DNA of 34,723 bases, taken from Tianweitania sediminis (GTDB lineage: Bacteria > Pseudomonadota > Alphaproteobacteria > Rhizobiales > Rhizobiaceae). Location of the stretch: the NCBI RefSeq assembly GCF_017813335.1, contig NZ_JAGIYY010000014.1, positions 1-34,723 on the forward strand, written 5' to 3'. Positions 16,914 to 25,491 of this stretch are shown here, piece after piece (positions within the stretch are counted from its first letter, which is position 1; every line of letters starts with the position of its first letter). The translations under genes and the position numbers were made by a program. The notes under the pieces were generated by a model that was not told the origin of the DNA, did not search any database, and saw nothing but the letters and a program-made list of their open reading frames with translations.

Positions 16914-17128
16914 CGCTGAACTGCGTAGCCCGCGTGTTCGACGGCGTCGTAAATCGCACTCTCTGACACTTTGGTTGTATCGAGCTTCACAAGAGCACTG
17001 TTATCGACCAACGAAACCTTTACAGCCGCGATGCCCGGTAGCCTTCGCACCTCACTCTCGATGGTGCTGACGCAATCGGCGCAATCCATGCCCTCAATAT
17101 TGAACTCGATAATTCTTGATGTCGTCAT
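16910..17128 (-). CDS. CopZ-like heavy-metal-associated (HMA) domain chaperone
   Basis: A 72-residue protein that is a single ferredoxin-like HMA domain. The metal-binding loop is GMDCADC (C17 and C20 of the CxxC motif) at the usual distance from the N-terminus, and the fold ends with SAIYDAVEHAGY. Such proteins bind Cu(I) (sometimes Zn or Hg) and pass it to P1B ATPases. A GAAGGA ribosome site lies upstream of ATG 17128. Its promoter has the 19-base spacer and dyad typical of MerR-family metal sensors. The P-type ATPase gene upstream (17507-20011) lacks a Cu-type CPC motif, so that ATPase is not an obvious copper partner. Confidence 0.9.
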   Translation of the reverse strand: MTTSRIIEFNIEGMDCADCVSTIESEVRRLPGIAAVKVSLVDNSALVKLDTTKVSESAIYDAVEHAGYAVQR

Positions 17129-17167
17129 CGGTGGTTCCTTCGCATGTTTGAATGGACGATGACGCCC

Positions 17168-17198
17168 AATCTCAAACCTGCAGTTCCTCGAGGGTCAA
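17168..17198 (-). promoter_or_regulatory. MerR/CueR-type promoter upstream of CopZ-like gene
   Basis: On the minus strand: -35 TTGACC (17198-17193), 19-base spacer, -10 GAGATT (17173-17168). The dyad half sites ACCCTCGAG and CTGCAGGTT flank a central GAA. Architecture and half sites resemble CueR/HmrR-type copper promoters, which fits the downstream gene. The start codon is ~40 bases downstream. Confidence 0.6.
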
Positions 17199-17506
17199 TA
17201 GCTCCTCTCGTGAAAATTGAGATAGTCGTATGCCCCGGCGACGCACAAATCAGCGCAAGGCCTTCTTCAACATGAAGGGTCATCTGCTATGGCTTCGCGA
17301 TGAAGTCTGCCGTTCGTGGCATCGGTCAGCACGATCCGTCCTGATAGCGAGCCTTGGACGACGATGATCCGAAATGCTGGGCTGGCCCATGCTCTCCACG
17401 TCATCTATGCGTTCCAAGGTCCTCCGGAGATACTGCTGCGGCCTTTATCTCATCACAGAGTTCCTACCAACGGCGTACGCCGTCAGAATGCGCCAGAACA
17501 CCGAAT
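17199..17506 (-). other. Intergenic region between the P1B ATPase and CopZ-like genes
   Basis: No recognised gene. It contains a 45-codon minus-strand frame (ATG 17404 to TGA 17267) with residues like FRIIVVQGSLSGRIVLTD, which may be a short real or decayed gene, but there is no motif or clear ribosome site to support it. Confidence 0.3.
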
Positions 17507-20011
17507 CTACGCTGCCGCCCGATAGGGATCGCGGTAGGCAAGCAGGCGCAAGGCATTGAAGACTACGAGCAGGGTCGAGCCTTCATGCACAGCGACCGCC
17601 GCCCCGATGCTCAAACCGAAGATCGTCGCAGGTACGAGCACGGCGACGATGCCGAGGCTGACAACCACGTTCTGGAGGATGATCGAGCGGGTCCGGCGGC
17701 TGAGCCCAACGGCGAAGGGCAGGTGCGCCAGGTCGTCGGCCATCAGCGCGACATCGGCTGTCTCCAGGGCGACGTCAGACCCGGCAGCGCCCATGGCGAT
17801 GCCGACCGTCGCGCTCGCCATCGCCGGCGCATCGTTGACGCCGTCTCCAACCATGGCGACCTTGCCTTCGGAGCGCAGCTTCTTGATCGCTTCCACCTTG
17901 TCCTCGGGCATCAGATCGCCCCAGGCTTCATCGAGTCCGACATCCCTAGCGATCGCGTCGGCGACCTTCTGGTTGTCGCCCGAGATCATGATCATGCGCG
18001 TGATGCCGATCTCGTGCAGCTTTGCCAGCGCGTCCCGCGCGGCCGTGCGTGGCGTGTCCATCAACCCGATCGCGCCGAGGTCGCGATCGCCCTGGCGAAC
18101 CACCATGGTCGTACGGCCGCCGTCTCTGAGCCGCGCGATCGCCTCGGTCATAGCGGTGCCCAGATATGGGATGCCATCGGAGCCGAACATTTCGGCCTTG
18201 CCGATCCAGACTGTCTGGCCTTTGAGTGTCGCCATCACACCCTTGCCTGTAAGGCTCTTAAGGTCGGACGCTTCGGCAACAGCCCGTCCGTCCAGTTTCT
18301 CCCTGCCGTCGCGCACGATAGCCTCGGCCAGCGGATGGTCGCTCAGGCTCTCGACGGCGACGGCCACCTCCAGCAAATCCCGCTCGGCGACGCCCTCGGC
18401 GGTGACGATGTCGGTGATGCGGGGCTTGCCTTCCGTCAGCGTGCCGGTCTTGTCGAAGGCGATCGCCGTCAGCGAGCCGAGATTTTCCAGCGGCCCGCCG
18501 CCCTTGACCAGCACGCCACCGCGCGCGGCGCGGGCGACGCCCGACAGGACGGCGCTCGGCGTGGCGATCGCGAGCGCGCAGGGGCTTGCGGCGACCAACA
18601 CTGCCATCGCCCGATAGAAACTATCTCGGAACGGTTCGTCCACGACGACCCAGCCGAACAGCATCACAACCGCGAGCGCCAGAACCACCGGCACGAAGAA
18701 CCGCTCGAACTTCTCGGTAAAGCGCTGGGTAGGCGACTTCTGTGCCTCCGCCTCGCTCACCATCTTGACCACCTTGGCGAGCGCGCTGTCGGTGGAGCGG
18801 CGCGTCACCTCGATCTCGACTGCGCCGGAACCGTTGATCGTGCCGGCGAACACGCGCGAAGCGCCGTCCACGGAATCGGGCCGCTCCCTAGCGATCGCGA
18901 CGTCCGCAACCGGACGCTTGTCGACGGGGATGCTCTCGCCGGTTACGGGCGCTTGATTGATGCTGGTCGTGCCCCTGACGAGGAAGCCGTCGGCGGCAAG
19001 CCGCTCGTTGGGCCGCACGACGACGATGTCACCGACCACCAACTCCTCCACAGGAATCTCGCGGGTCTCCCCATCGCGTCTGACGGTCGCGACCGGAGGG
19101 GCAAGCTCGGCCAGGGCTTCGATCGCGCGCTTGGCGCGGCCCATGGCGTAGTGTTCGAGCGCGTGTCCGAGGCTGAACAGGAAGAGCAGCAGAGCGCCTT
19201 CCTCGAACGCGCCGAGCGCGGCCGCGCCGGCCGCCGCGACCAGCATCAGCGTGTCGATCTCGAACCGCCTGAGACGCAGATTGTCGATGGCCTCGCGCAG
19301 GGTGAAGAAGCCGCCGAAGAAATAGGCCGCGATGAAGCAGGCCGTGGGCAGCCAGTGCGGCGCGCCGGCCACCAGATACTCGATGGCGACGCCGATGCCC
19401 AGCAACGCCCCGCTCGACAGGGCGAAGATCAGTTCGGTGTTCGGCCCAAGGAACTCGCCATGCGCATGATCGTGGCCGTCGCCTTCGTCGTGCTTTTCGC
19501 CTGCCGGCCCGTGGTCGTGACCGACATGCGCGTCCTTGCCGCCTCCCGGAACGGATGCAGGCTCCCCCGTTCGCCGGACGCCGAGGCTGCGCAGGGCCTC
19601 GTCTATGGCATCTTTAGATATGGCCTCGCGATCGAACTCGACATGGACGGTGCCCGCGGCGTTCGCTTCCGCTTCGAGGACCCCCTTCATAGCCCGTAGC
19701 TTTTCGGCGGCCGTACGGGCGCGACGTTCATGACCTATGCCTGAGACATTCCACGTCAGATGCCCGAAGCGGCTCGTGATCTGCGCGCCGGCGGCCTGGG
19801 TAATCTCGCGGATCCTCGCCAGGGGGAGAACTTCCGGGTCGTAATGGAGGCAAAGCCTGGCAGGAAACTCAGCTTCAGCAGGAACGATATGGACCTTTTC
19901 AACGCCCTCTCGAGCCGCAAGATCGGCGGTGAGGCGATTGACGCAAGCGTCCGCCATATCGTCCACCTCAGGCAGAAGCACCGGAATGTCCAGACGTAGC
20001 TTGCTTGTCAT
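17507..20011 (-). CDS. P1B-type heavy-metal transporting ATPase, P1B-4-like
   Basis: An 834-residue P-type ATPase. The catalytic aspartate is D520 in DKTGT; SDHPLAEA holds the HP motif and VGDGVNDAPA the hinge. The transmembrane metal site has SPC (C478) rather than CPC, and the last helices carry HEGST (H809-E810-G811). SPC plus HEGxT is the signature of P1B-4 pumps (Co, Zn, Fe, Cd), so the substrate is probably not copper. The N-terminus (~1-130) looks like two HMA-type folds that have lost CxxC, followed by a His/Asp-rich stretch (HVGHDHGPAGEKHDEGDGHD) that may bind metal. ATG 20011 is chosen for its GGGAG ribosome site; an in-frame ATG at 20035 is less likely. A Fur-family gene lies 142 bases upstream. 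Confidence 0.9.
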   Translation of the reverse strand: MTSKLRLDIPVLLPEVDDMADACVNRLTADLAAREGVEKVHIVPAEAEFPARLCLHYDPEVLPLARIREITQAAGAQITSRFGHLTWNVSGIGHERRARTAAEKLRAMKGVLEAEANAAGTVHVEFDREAISKDAIDEALRSLGVRRTGEPASVPGGGKDAHVGHDHGPAGEKHDEGDGHDHAHGEFLGPNTELIFALSSGALLGIGVAIEYLVAGAPHWLPTACFIAAYFFGGFFTLREAIDNLRLRRFEIDTLMLVAAAGAAALGAFEEGALLLFLFSLGHALEHYAMGRAKRAIEALAELAPPVATVRRDGETREIPVEELVVGDIVVVRPNERLAADGFLVRGTTSINQAPVTGESIPVDKRPVADVAIARERPDSVDGASRVFAGTINGSGAVEIEVTRRSTDSALAKVVKMVSEAEAQKSPTQRFTEKFERFFVPVVLALAVVMLFGWVVVDEPFRDSFYRAMAVLVAASPCALAIATPSAVLSGVARAARGGVLVKGGGPLENLGSLTAIAFDKTGTLTEGKPRITDIVTAEGVAERDLLEVAVAVESLSDHPLAEAIVRDGREKLDGRAVAEASDLKSLTGKGVMATLKGQTVWIGKAEMFGSDGIPYLGTAMTEAIARLRDGGRTTMVVRQGDRDLGAIGLMDTPRTAARDALAKLHEIGITRMIMISGDNQKVADAIARDVGLDEAWGDLMPEDKVEAIKKLRSEGKVAMVGDGVNDAPAMASATVGIAMGAAGSDVALETADVALMADDLAHLPFAVGLSRRTRSIILQNVVVSLGIVAVLVPATIFGLSIGAAVAVHEGSTLLVVFNALRLLAYRDPYRAAA

Positions 20012-20153
20012 GTTGAAGAACTCCCGCGTAATCAAACCTAGATTCAGTGAGTCAATATCATTCCTGTATGCAAAACCGATGCGGTCTCCAGCCAGACGCT
20101 GTAGCCCTTTGCCGCCTCTAGGCCACCGCTTGCCTACCTTCTACTTGGTGACT

Positions 20154-20618
20154 TCAGGACTCCCGCTTCCGCCTTTGCAAGGGTCTTACATAAATCTCAA
20201 GCCTATGGCTGATAATCTCGAAGCCGTGCTCCCGCGCGATTTGCTGCTGAAGCCGCTCGATCTCATCGGACCGAAATTCGACCACCTGGCCCGATTCTAC
20301 GTCGATGAGATGATCATGGTGTTCCGCGTCGGCGCGCTCGAAGCGAGCAGGTCCGCTCCCAAAAACGTGCCTCTCAAGGACACCTTTTTCCTCGAGAAGG
20401 CTAAGTGTACGGTAGATCGTCGAAAGCGCGATACGTGGATCGACTTTTGTCGCACGCCGATGCAGTTCCAAAGCGTCGGGATGATCACTCGCTTGCTGAA
20501 GAAGCTCAACAATTACGCGGCGCTGACCCGTCAAGCGAAGGCCGCATTCTTTACAGATCTTGACGATATCAATCGGATCGATATGCAACGCTCTCAGCCA
20601 ATCGTACCCTGCTACCAT
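20154..20618 (-). CDS. Fur-family metal-dependent regulator
   Basis: A 154-residue protein with the Fur fold: winged helix ~15-85 (LRLTGQRRVIVELL, DALELHRRA, ALSTIYRTLSLLEEKGVL) and a dimerisation domain with AEHHDHLIDVESGQVVEF, which supplies histidine ligands. The C-terminal CxxC of zinc-structural Fur/Zur members is missing, as in many alphaproteobacterial Fur/Mur/Irr-type proteins. It presumably represses the adjacent metal ATPase gene, or senses the ion that pump exports. Start ATG 20618 gives the usual Fur length; the frame is open to 20774 but the extra residues are not family-like. A palindrome 32 bases upstream could be its own operator. Confidence 0.85.
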   Translation of the reverse strand: MVAGYDWLRALHIDPIDIVKICKECGLRLTGQRRVIVELLQQASDHPDALELHRRATKVDPRIALSTIYRTLSLLEEKGVLERHVFGSGPARFERADAEHHDHLIDVESGQVVEFRSDEIERLQQQIAREHGFEIISHRLEIYVRPLQRRKRES

Positions 20619-20650
20619 TCGACGGGTTGTGCCCCCGAACCTGCGTCTCC

Positions 20651-20676
20651 CGACCCAAGAAATGTGGGTTGGGTCG
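20651..20676. promoter_or_regulatory. Perfect inverted repeat upstream of the Fur-family gene
   Basis: CGACCCAA (20651-20658) and TTGGGTCG (20669-20676) separated by 10 bases, just upstream of the fur-like start codon. It could be an operator or a leader hairpin. It does not look like a classical Fur box. Confidence 0.3.
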
Positions 20677-21096
20677 AGATAGCACAAGTTCCAACCCTTC
20701 TGGCAAGGGCAGCGCTTCGGAGAACGTGCCGCAGGCTTCGTGTTCTCGCTGCCTAAACGCCGACTAGACTGCACGAGTAGACTGGGATACGCGGGCTAAT
20801 TCCAAGAAAGCTGAGACCTTTGATTGCAGACTGTCGCGAAGCCGAAGCACACCCAAAATCGAAGCTCGGCGCCGAAAAGCGGAATGCCTTGCGTGCCGAT
20901 CAGGCAGTTGTGATCGAACAACTGTGACGAGGCCAGTTCCTGATCTGTGCAGCACCCTCCGGTCAATAGGATCGCCGCCTTTGTTAGTGACGTTGCGCCT
21001 TGCCGGTCGAACAGGCACTCTCAGCGAGCCGTCATTGCCTCGGACATCAGTATCTCTGCATGCCCTTTTGTCGCAGCGAAACAGAGATGACCGCGC
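20677..21096. other. Intergenic region between divergent fur-like and usp genes
   Basis: No gene found; reading frames here lack coding character. It probably contains the promoter for the Fur-family gene on the minus side. Confidence 0.35.
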
Positions 21097-21127
21097 TTGA
21101 ACCTCAAGCAACCTGAGATGCTACCGA
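21097..21127 (+). promoter_or_regulatory. MerR-type promoter/operator upstream of usp
   Basis: -35 TTGAAC (21097-21102), a 19-base spacer with half sites CCTCAAG and CCTGAG around a short centre, and -10 TACCGA (21122-21127). It is nearly identical in its left half to the site before lspA (TTGAACCTCAAGCA). The usp start lies ~100 bases downstream. Confidence 0.55.
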
Positions 21128-21226
21128 GGTAAGGGGGTAAGCCGCCATCTGATCGAAAAAGGGTGAATAGATGTCGCGATCACCGTCAACGTATATTGTT
21201 TGATCAGTCTTATTGGAGCTGCAACC

Positions 21227-22033
21227 GTGACGAAATTTTGTGAGATCGTTGTCGATGCGTGTCCGCGAAGCAATCTGACAGACACCCTTCGATTTGCGCG
21301 CGAGATGGCCAATGCGTTTGATGCCAAAATCTCGGTCGCTTCCTATGCATGGCCAAAAACGTCTATGAAAGACGTCTTGGCTCCGAGTGTTTTCTGGGCC
21401 GAAGAGCAGACCAGGTTGATGGAGCGGGCCTTGGCGTCCAGCCGGGCCATCGTTGACAACGTCTTCGGTGCCGATTCTGACGAAGTCCACTGGTGTTCGG
21501 GAATTGGCGAACCTACCGCTTCAATGCAGGCGCACCTTCTGACCGCAGACTTGCTGATCACAGATTCGTCAGCTGAAGAGGAAAGCGTGTTGCTGAACCC
21601 GGCTCACGTCGCCCTTGGCGCCGGTGTGCCGGTGCTGCGCCTCGGGCACTCATTTGGGGAAGTTCGCTTCTCCCGCATCCTGGTCGCTTGGAAGGACACG
21701 GCGCAGGCGCGCCGTGCGGTTCATGATGCACTTCCTCTGCTTGTCCGCGCAGAGAGCGTTTCAGTAGTGGGCGTGGGGGATGAAGTTTCGAGCGAACGGC
21801 TCGATGCAGTAGCAGCACATCTGCGCCGTCATGGCGCAAAAGCGCAGTATTTGCATATCCCCAATACCACTGGAGACGCTTGCTCAAGCCTACTCGAGCA
21901 AGCTCGGCGTGAGCAAGCTGAGCTCATTGTGACCGGAGTCTTTGGACGCAATTTGCTAGCCGAACGCGTTTTTGGGGGTGTAACCACGAAAATGCTGAGT
22001 AACGCTGAGATATGTTGGTTCATGTCCCACTGA
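21227..22033 (+). CDS. Universal stress protein with tandem Usp domains
   Basis: A 268-residue cytoplasmic protein made of two UspA-like halves. The first (~1-140) opens with CEIVVDACPRSNLTDTLRFA and holds ADLLITDSS; the second (~145-268) opens with FSRILVAWKDTAQARRAVHDALPLL and ends with AELIVTGVFGRN...NAEICWFMSH. The second half keeps a G-x-x-G-R-N-like nucleotide-binding pattern near its end. Tandem Usp proteins are general stress or energy-state factors. GTG 21227 is chosen because GGAG lies 8 bases upstream; an ATG-less extension to 21200 is unlikely. It converges on the phosphoketolase operon, whose tail is truncated beside it. Confidence 0.85.
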   Translation: MTKFCEIVVDACPRSNLTDTLRFAREMANAFDAKISVASYAWPKTSMKDVLAPSVFWAEEQTRLMERALASSRAIVDNVFGADSDEVHWCSGIGEPTASMQAHLLTADLLITDSSAEEESVLLNPAHVALGAGVPVLRLGHSFGEVRFSRILVAWKDTAQARRAVHDALPLLVRAESVSVVGVGDEVSSERLDAVAAHLRRHGAKAQYLHIPNTTGDACSSLLEQARREQAELIVTGVFGRNLLAERVFGGVTTKMLSNAEICWFMSH

Positions 22034-22068
22034 CGAGGCTTGTACAGTGCAATCTTCAAATTGATATC

Positions 22069-22203
22069 GCATCTTGGCGGTGATGCTCCCATTTCGAGCA
22101 TTCCACGCGCCGCCACCACAGGCCTATTCGCTTTACCGACGTCGTAGACACCAAACTTGATGCTGGAAAAACCGGCATTCAGCGCCAGGATCGCGTCGCA
22201 CAT
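22069..22203 (-). pseudogene. ackA: Truncated acetate kinase (first ~45 codons only)
   Basis: ATG 22203 overlaps the phosphoketolase stop by one base (TGATG), the usual xfp-ackA coupling. The reading begins ILALNAGFSSIKFGVYDV, clearly the phosphate-loop start of acetate kinase (LNxGSSSxKF), with one serine replaced by phenylalanine. After about 45 residues the similarity stops and the frame runs on meaninglessly through the antisense of the usp gene. About 350 residues are missing, so the enzyme is not made here. The right breakpoint is approximate. Confidence 0.75.
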
Positions 22204-24587
22204 CAGTCGCCTGCGTCGGTTGCTGTGCCGTAAGGCCACGACCAATTGCGAATTTCTGGCATGTCCTCACCATGTTCGCGGACGAAAGCCTTGTGCTCTT
22301 CAAGCCTTCTCTCGAGGGTCGCGGCAAATTGCGCGGAGCGTTCGGCAAGCCGGGGCAGGCGCCTCAACGTGGCCAGCGCCAGGTGAAAGCGGTCGAGCTG
22401 ATTCATCACCGCCATGTCGAATGGCGTAGTAGTAGTTCCTTCCTCGCGGAAGCCGTGAACGTGCAGGTTGTCGTGGTTGGTGCGCCGATAGGTCAGCCGG
22501 TGGATGAGATAAGGGTAGCCGTGATAGGCAAAGATCACCGGCTTGTCCTTGGTGAACAGCCGGTCGAAGATCTCGTCGGTGAAGCCGTGCGGATGTTCGC
22601 TGTTCGACTGCAGCGTCATCAGGTCAACGACGTTGACGACCCGTATCCTGAGGTCCGGCAGGGCTGTTTTCAGGAGATCGACGGCGGCCAGCGCCTCCAT
22701 TGTTGGGACGTCGCCCGCGCAGGCCATGACGATGTCCGGCTCCTCGTCAGCCGGGCAGGTCGACGCCCACTCCCAGATGCCTGCGCCGGCCCTGCAGTGA
22801 GCCTCGGCAGCTTCAGCCGTCAGCCATTGCGGCGCGGGCTGCTTGCCGGCGGTGATGACATTGATGCGGTTCCAGGTTCGTAGACAATGGTCGGTCACCC
22901 AGAGAAGCGTGTTGGCATCCGGCGGAAAATAGAGCCGCACCGTGTCGGCCTTCTTGTTGGCGACGAAATCGGCGAAACCGGGGTCCTGATGGCTGAAGCC
23001 GTTATGGTCCTGCCGCCAGACATGCGACGTCAGCAAATAGTTCAGTGAGGCGATTGGCCTGCGCCATGGCAACTCCGCCGAGGTCTTTAGCCATTTGGCG
23101 TGCTGGTTCACCATGGAGTCGACGATGTGAATGAAGGCTTCGTAGCAGGAGAACAGACCGTGCCGGCCGGTCAGCAGGTAGCCTTCCAGCCATCCCTGGC
23201 AAAGATGTTCCGACAGCACTTCCATGACGCGGCCCTCGCGTGCGAGGTGCATGTCGTAGGGCTCGATCCCCTCCATCCAGACCCGGTCCGTGACCTCGAA
23301 GACGGCGTCCAACCGGTTCGACGCGGTCTCGTCCGGCCCCATCAGTCGGAAGTTCCGGGCGTCGGCGTTCAGGCTGATGACGTCGCGCAGGTAGACGCCC
23401 ATGAGGCGAGTCGCCTCGGCGGTCTTGCCGCCGGGGTGCGGCAGGTCGAGCGCGAAGGTTTTCCAGTCCGGCAGGACGAGATCCTTCCTCAGCACCCCGC
23501 CATTGGCATGCGGCAGCGCGCCCATGCGCTTCTCGCCTTCGGGCGCAAGGGCCGCGATCTCGGGCAGAAGGCCGCCCTTCGAATCGAATAGCTCTTCCGG
23601 CCGGTAGCTGCGCAGCCAGTCTTCCAGGATCTTGCGGTGCGCGGCGTCGCCGCGCGCGTTGGACACCGGCACCTGGTGCGAGCGCCAGAAATCCTCCACT
23701 TTTTTACCGTCGACCTCCTTGGGTCCGGTCCAGCCCTTTGGGCTTCGCAGGACAACCATCGGCCAGCGCGGCCGCGCAACGATGCTTCCGTCGGAGCGAG
23801 CATCCGCCTGGATGTCTCGAATACGATCCATCACCTCGTCCAGCGTGGCCGCCATCAGGCCGTGCATGGAAATCGGATCGCTGCCTTCTACGAAGAACGG
23901 ATCGTAGCCGTAGCCCCTGAAGAGGTGCTCGAGTTCCTTGTCGTCCATTCGCGCCAGCAGCGTTGGGTTGGCAATCTTGTAGCCGTTGAGATGGAGGATC
24001 GGCAGCACCGCGCCGTCGACCCGCGGGTTCAGGAACTTGTTCGAGTGCCAGGCGGCGGCCAGTGGGCCTGTCTCGGCCTCGCCGTCGCCGACGACGCAGG
24101 CAACGACGAGACCCGGATTGTCGAAAGCTGCGCCGAAGGCATGCACCAGCGCATATCCCAGCTCTCCGCCCTCATGGATCGAACCCGGGGTTTCCGGCGC
24201 GACGTGGCTCGGCACGCCGCCAGGAAAGGAGAACTGCTTGAACAGCTTTTTCATTCCGTCGGCGTCGCGGCCGATTTCGGGGTAGATTTCGCTGTAGCTC
24301 CCCTCAAGCCAGGTGTTTGCGACCATTGCGGGTCCGCCATGTCCCGGCCCGCAGACGTAGAGCACATCCAGATCGCGATCCCTGATCAGCCTGTTTAAGT
24401 GGACGTAAATGAAATTAAGACCCGGCGTGGTGCCCCAGTGCCCGAGCAGCCGGGGCTTCACATGCTCGGCGCGCAGCGGCTCGCGCAGCAGCGGATTGTC
24501 CATCAGATAGATCTGACCCACCGACAGGTAGTTTGCCGCTCGCCAATAACGGTCCATCATTTCGATCGACGCAGACCTGTCATTCAT
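22203..24587 (-). CDS. xfp: Xylulose-5-phosphate/fructose-6-phosphate phosphoketolase
   Basis: A 794-residue thiamine-diphosphate enzyme of full family length. The N-terminal domain shows [21 protein letters not shown] and [21 protein letters not shown]. The ThDP/metal motif is [22 protein letters not shown]. The C-terminal part has [13 protein letters not shown] and [11 protein letters not shown]. It cleaves xylulose-5-P or fructose-6-P with phosphate to acetyl phosphate plus a sugar phosphate. Normally acetate kinase follows; here only its first codons remain, so acetyl phosphate must be used by another kinase, phosphotransacetylase or signalling. ATG 24587 has an AAAGGA ribosome site and begins the conserved region; the longer open frame is unlikely. 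Confidence 0.95.
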   Translation of the reverse strand: MNDRSASIEMMDRYWRAANYLSVGQIYLMDNPLLREPLRAEHVKPRLLGHWGTTPGLNFIYVHLNRLIRDRDLDVLYVCGPGHGGPAMVANTWLEGSYSEIYPEIGRDADGMKKLFKQFSFPGGVPSHVAPETPGSIHEGGELGYALVHAFGAAFDNPGLVVACVVGDGEAETGPLAAAWHSNKFLNPRVDGAVLPILHLNGYKIANPTLLARMDDKELEHLFRGYGYDPFFVEGSDPISMHGLMAATLDEVMDRIRDIQADARSDGSIVARPRWPMVVLRSPKGWTGPKEVDGKKVEDFWRSHQVPVSNARGDAAHRKILEDWLRSYRPEELFDSKGGLLPEIAALAPEGEKRMGALPHANGGVLRKDLVLPDWKTFALDLPHPGGKTAEATRLMGVYLRDVISLNADARNFRLMGPDETASNRLDAVFEVTDRVWMEGIEPYDMHLAREGRVMEVLSEHLCQGWLEGYLLTGRHGLFSCYEAFIHIVDSMVNQHAKWLKTSAELPWRRPIASLNYLLTSHVWRQDHNGFSHQDPGFADFVANKKADTVRLYFPPDANTLLWVTDHCLRTWNRINVITAGKQPAPQWLTAEAAEAHCRAGAGIWEWASTCPADEEPDIVMACAGDVPTMEALAAVDLLKTALPDLRIRVVNVVDLMTLQSNSEHPHGFTDEIFDRLFTKDKPVIFAYHGYPYLIHRLTYRRTNHDNLHVHGFREEGTTTTPFDMAVMNQLDRFHLALATLRRLPRLAERSAQFAATLERRLEEHKAFVREHGEDMPEIRNWSWPYGTATDAGD

Positions 24588-24791
24588 AAGCTCAGTCCTT
24601 TCCAAACAACTCCACACTGCGATATCATCGAAACACATGGCGTATGCGAAACCGCGTATCGGACAGCCACCAAAAAACAATGGCAATGTCCTTTGCGACT
24701 GCAGTTCTGAATCGACAGGGTCGCCTGTGTCTCATGCAAACTCAAAGCCCAACCAGTACCCATGCAACCCTCCGTCGCGACGCGCACGATT

Positions 24792-25292
24792 CTATCGAGC
24801 AGAATCGTCTGGAGGGGATCGCGGCGAAGTGAAAGCGAGCCAAGCGGCGCCGACTACGATCGCAATATCAGCGCCATTGAACGTCGGCCAATGCCAGCTA
24901 CCCAAATGAAGATCGATGAAATCAGTAACTGCGCCTTGCCGCATCCGATCGAAGATGTTTCCGACCGCGCCCCCCACGATCAGGCCGATCGCCATCGTCT
25001 GAACATGGGCTTTTGCGTAGAGCATCCACACAAAAAGAAATCCAACGACTAGCGACGTAGCGAAGGACAATATGGTCGAAGAGTTTTCAAAATAGTTGGA
25101 AAATATCCCGAAGCTTATTCCTTTATTATACGACAGGACGATATTAAAAAAGCTTGTAATATAGATGTTTCTAGGCGGCTGCATGACGAGCTCGACGATC
25201 GCGAATTTCGACAGTTGATCGATCGAGAACGCCAAAACTGCGCATGCGAGACCGAGGAGAACTCGAGAGACATTTCCTGTTCGCTTCACCAC
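24792..25292 (-). CDS. lspA: Lipoprotein signal peptidase LspA
   Basis: A 166-residue inner-membrane aspartyl protease with four hydrophobic segments. The catalytic aspartates are D124 (VTDFIDLH) and D142 (FNGADIAI), spaced as in E. coli (123/141), and the conserved GGAVGNIFDR motif precedes them. FNGAD differs slightly from the common FNLAD/FNVAD. It removes signal peptides from diacylated prolipoproteins. The start is GTG 25292 or GTG 25289; GGAGGA at 25295-25300 favours the second. It is not near ileS, the usual housekeeping location, so it is probably an accessory copy. Extra lspA genes are known from metal-resistance elements. A MerR-type dyad lies just upstream. Confidence 0.92.
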   Translation of the reverse strand: MVKRTGNVSRVLLGLACAVLAFSIDQLSKFAIVELVMQPPRNIYITSFFNIVLSYNKGISFGIFSNYFENSSTILSFATSLVVGFLFVWMLYAKAHVQTMAIGLIVGGAVGNIFDRMRQGAVTDFIDLHLGSWHWPTFNGADIAIVVGAAWLAFTSPRSPPDDSAR

Positions 25293-25317
25293 AATCCTCC
25301 GTCACATGGAGGATGAG

Positions 25318-25348
25318 AGCTTCGCTGCTCTAGCTGCTTGAGGTTCAA
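25318..25348 (-). promoter_or_regulatory. MerR-type operator upstream of lspA
   Basis: On the minus strand: -35 TTGAAC (25348-25343) followed by a spacer containing half sites CCTCAAG and CTAGAG with CAG between. At 19 bases the -10 hexamer would be GAAGCT, a poor match, so the dyad is better supported than the exact -10. The left half matches the usp site base for base. Confidence 0.45.
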
Positions 25349-25491
25349 TCGCTAACCTGCAGCTTCCTGTGGAAACTTGGCACCCGTGCGCCTCCTCCTC
25401 ACAAAGTCGTGGCCTAACGGCGATGGACGCGAGCCGCGGGAGCCATTAAGAGTTTGGTAATATCGATTAAGATCGGACGAGGGGTTGGGTA

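Noticed and set aside
17267-17404. 45-codon minus-strand frame between the ATPase and CopZ-like genes
   Set aside because: Hydrophobic and reasonable in composition, but without motif, clear ribosome site or conserved overlap; noted only in the intergenic entry.
17354-19699. 781-codon open frame on the plus strand
   Set aside because: It is the antisense shadow of the P1B ATPase; it lacks domains and is rich in Arg/His/Asp patterns typical of GC-rich antisense frames.
20036-20066. TTGACT box before the P1B ATPase as a MerR-type promoter
   Set aside because: The spacer lacks convincing symmetry, and a Fur-family gene is the more likely regulator of this unit.
21829-22068. Continuation of the acetate kinase frame
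   Set aside because: After ~45 codons the frame is only the antisense of usp and shows no acetate kinase similarity, so it is treated as read-through, not protein.
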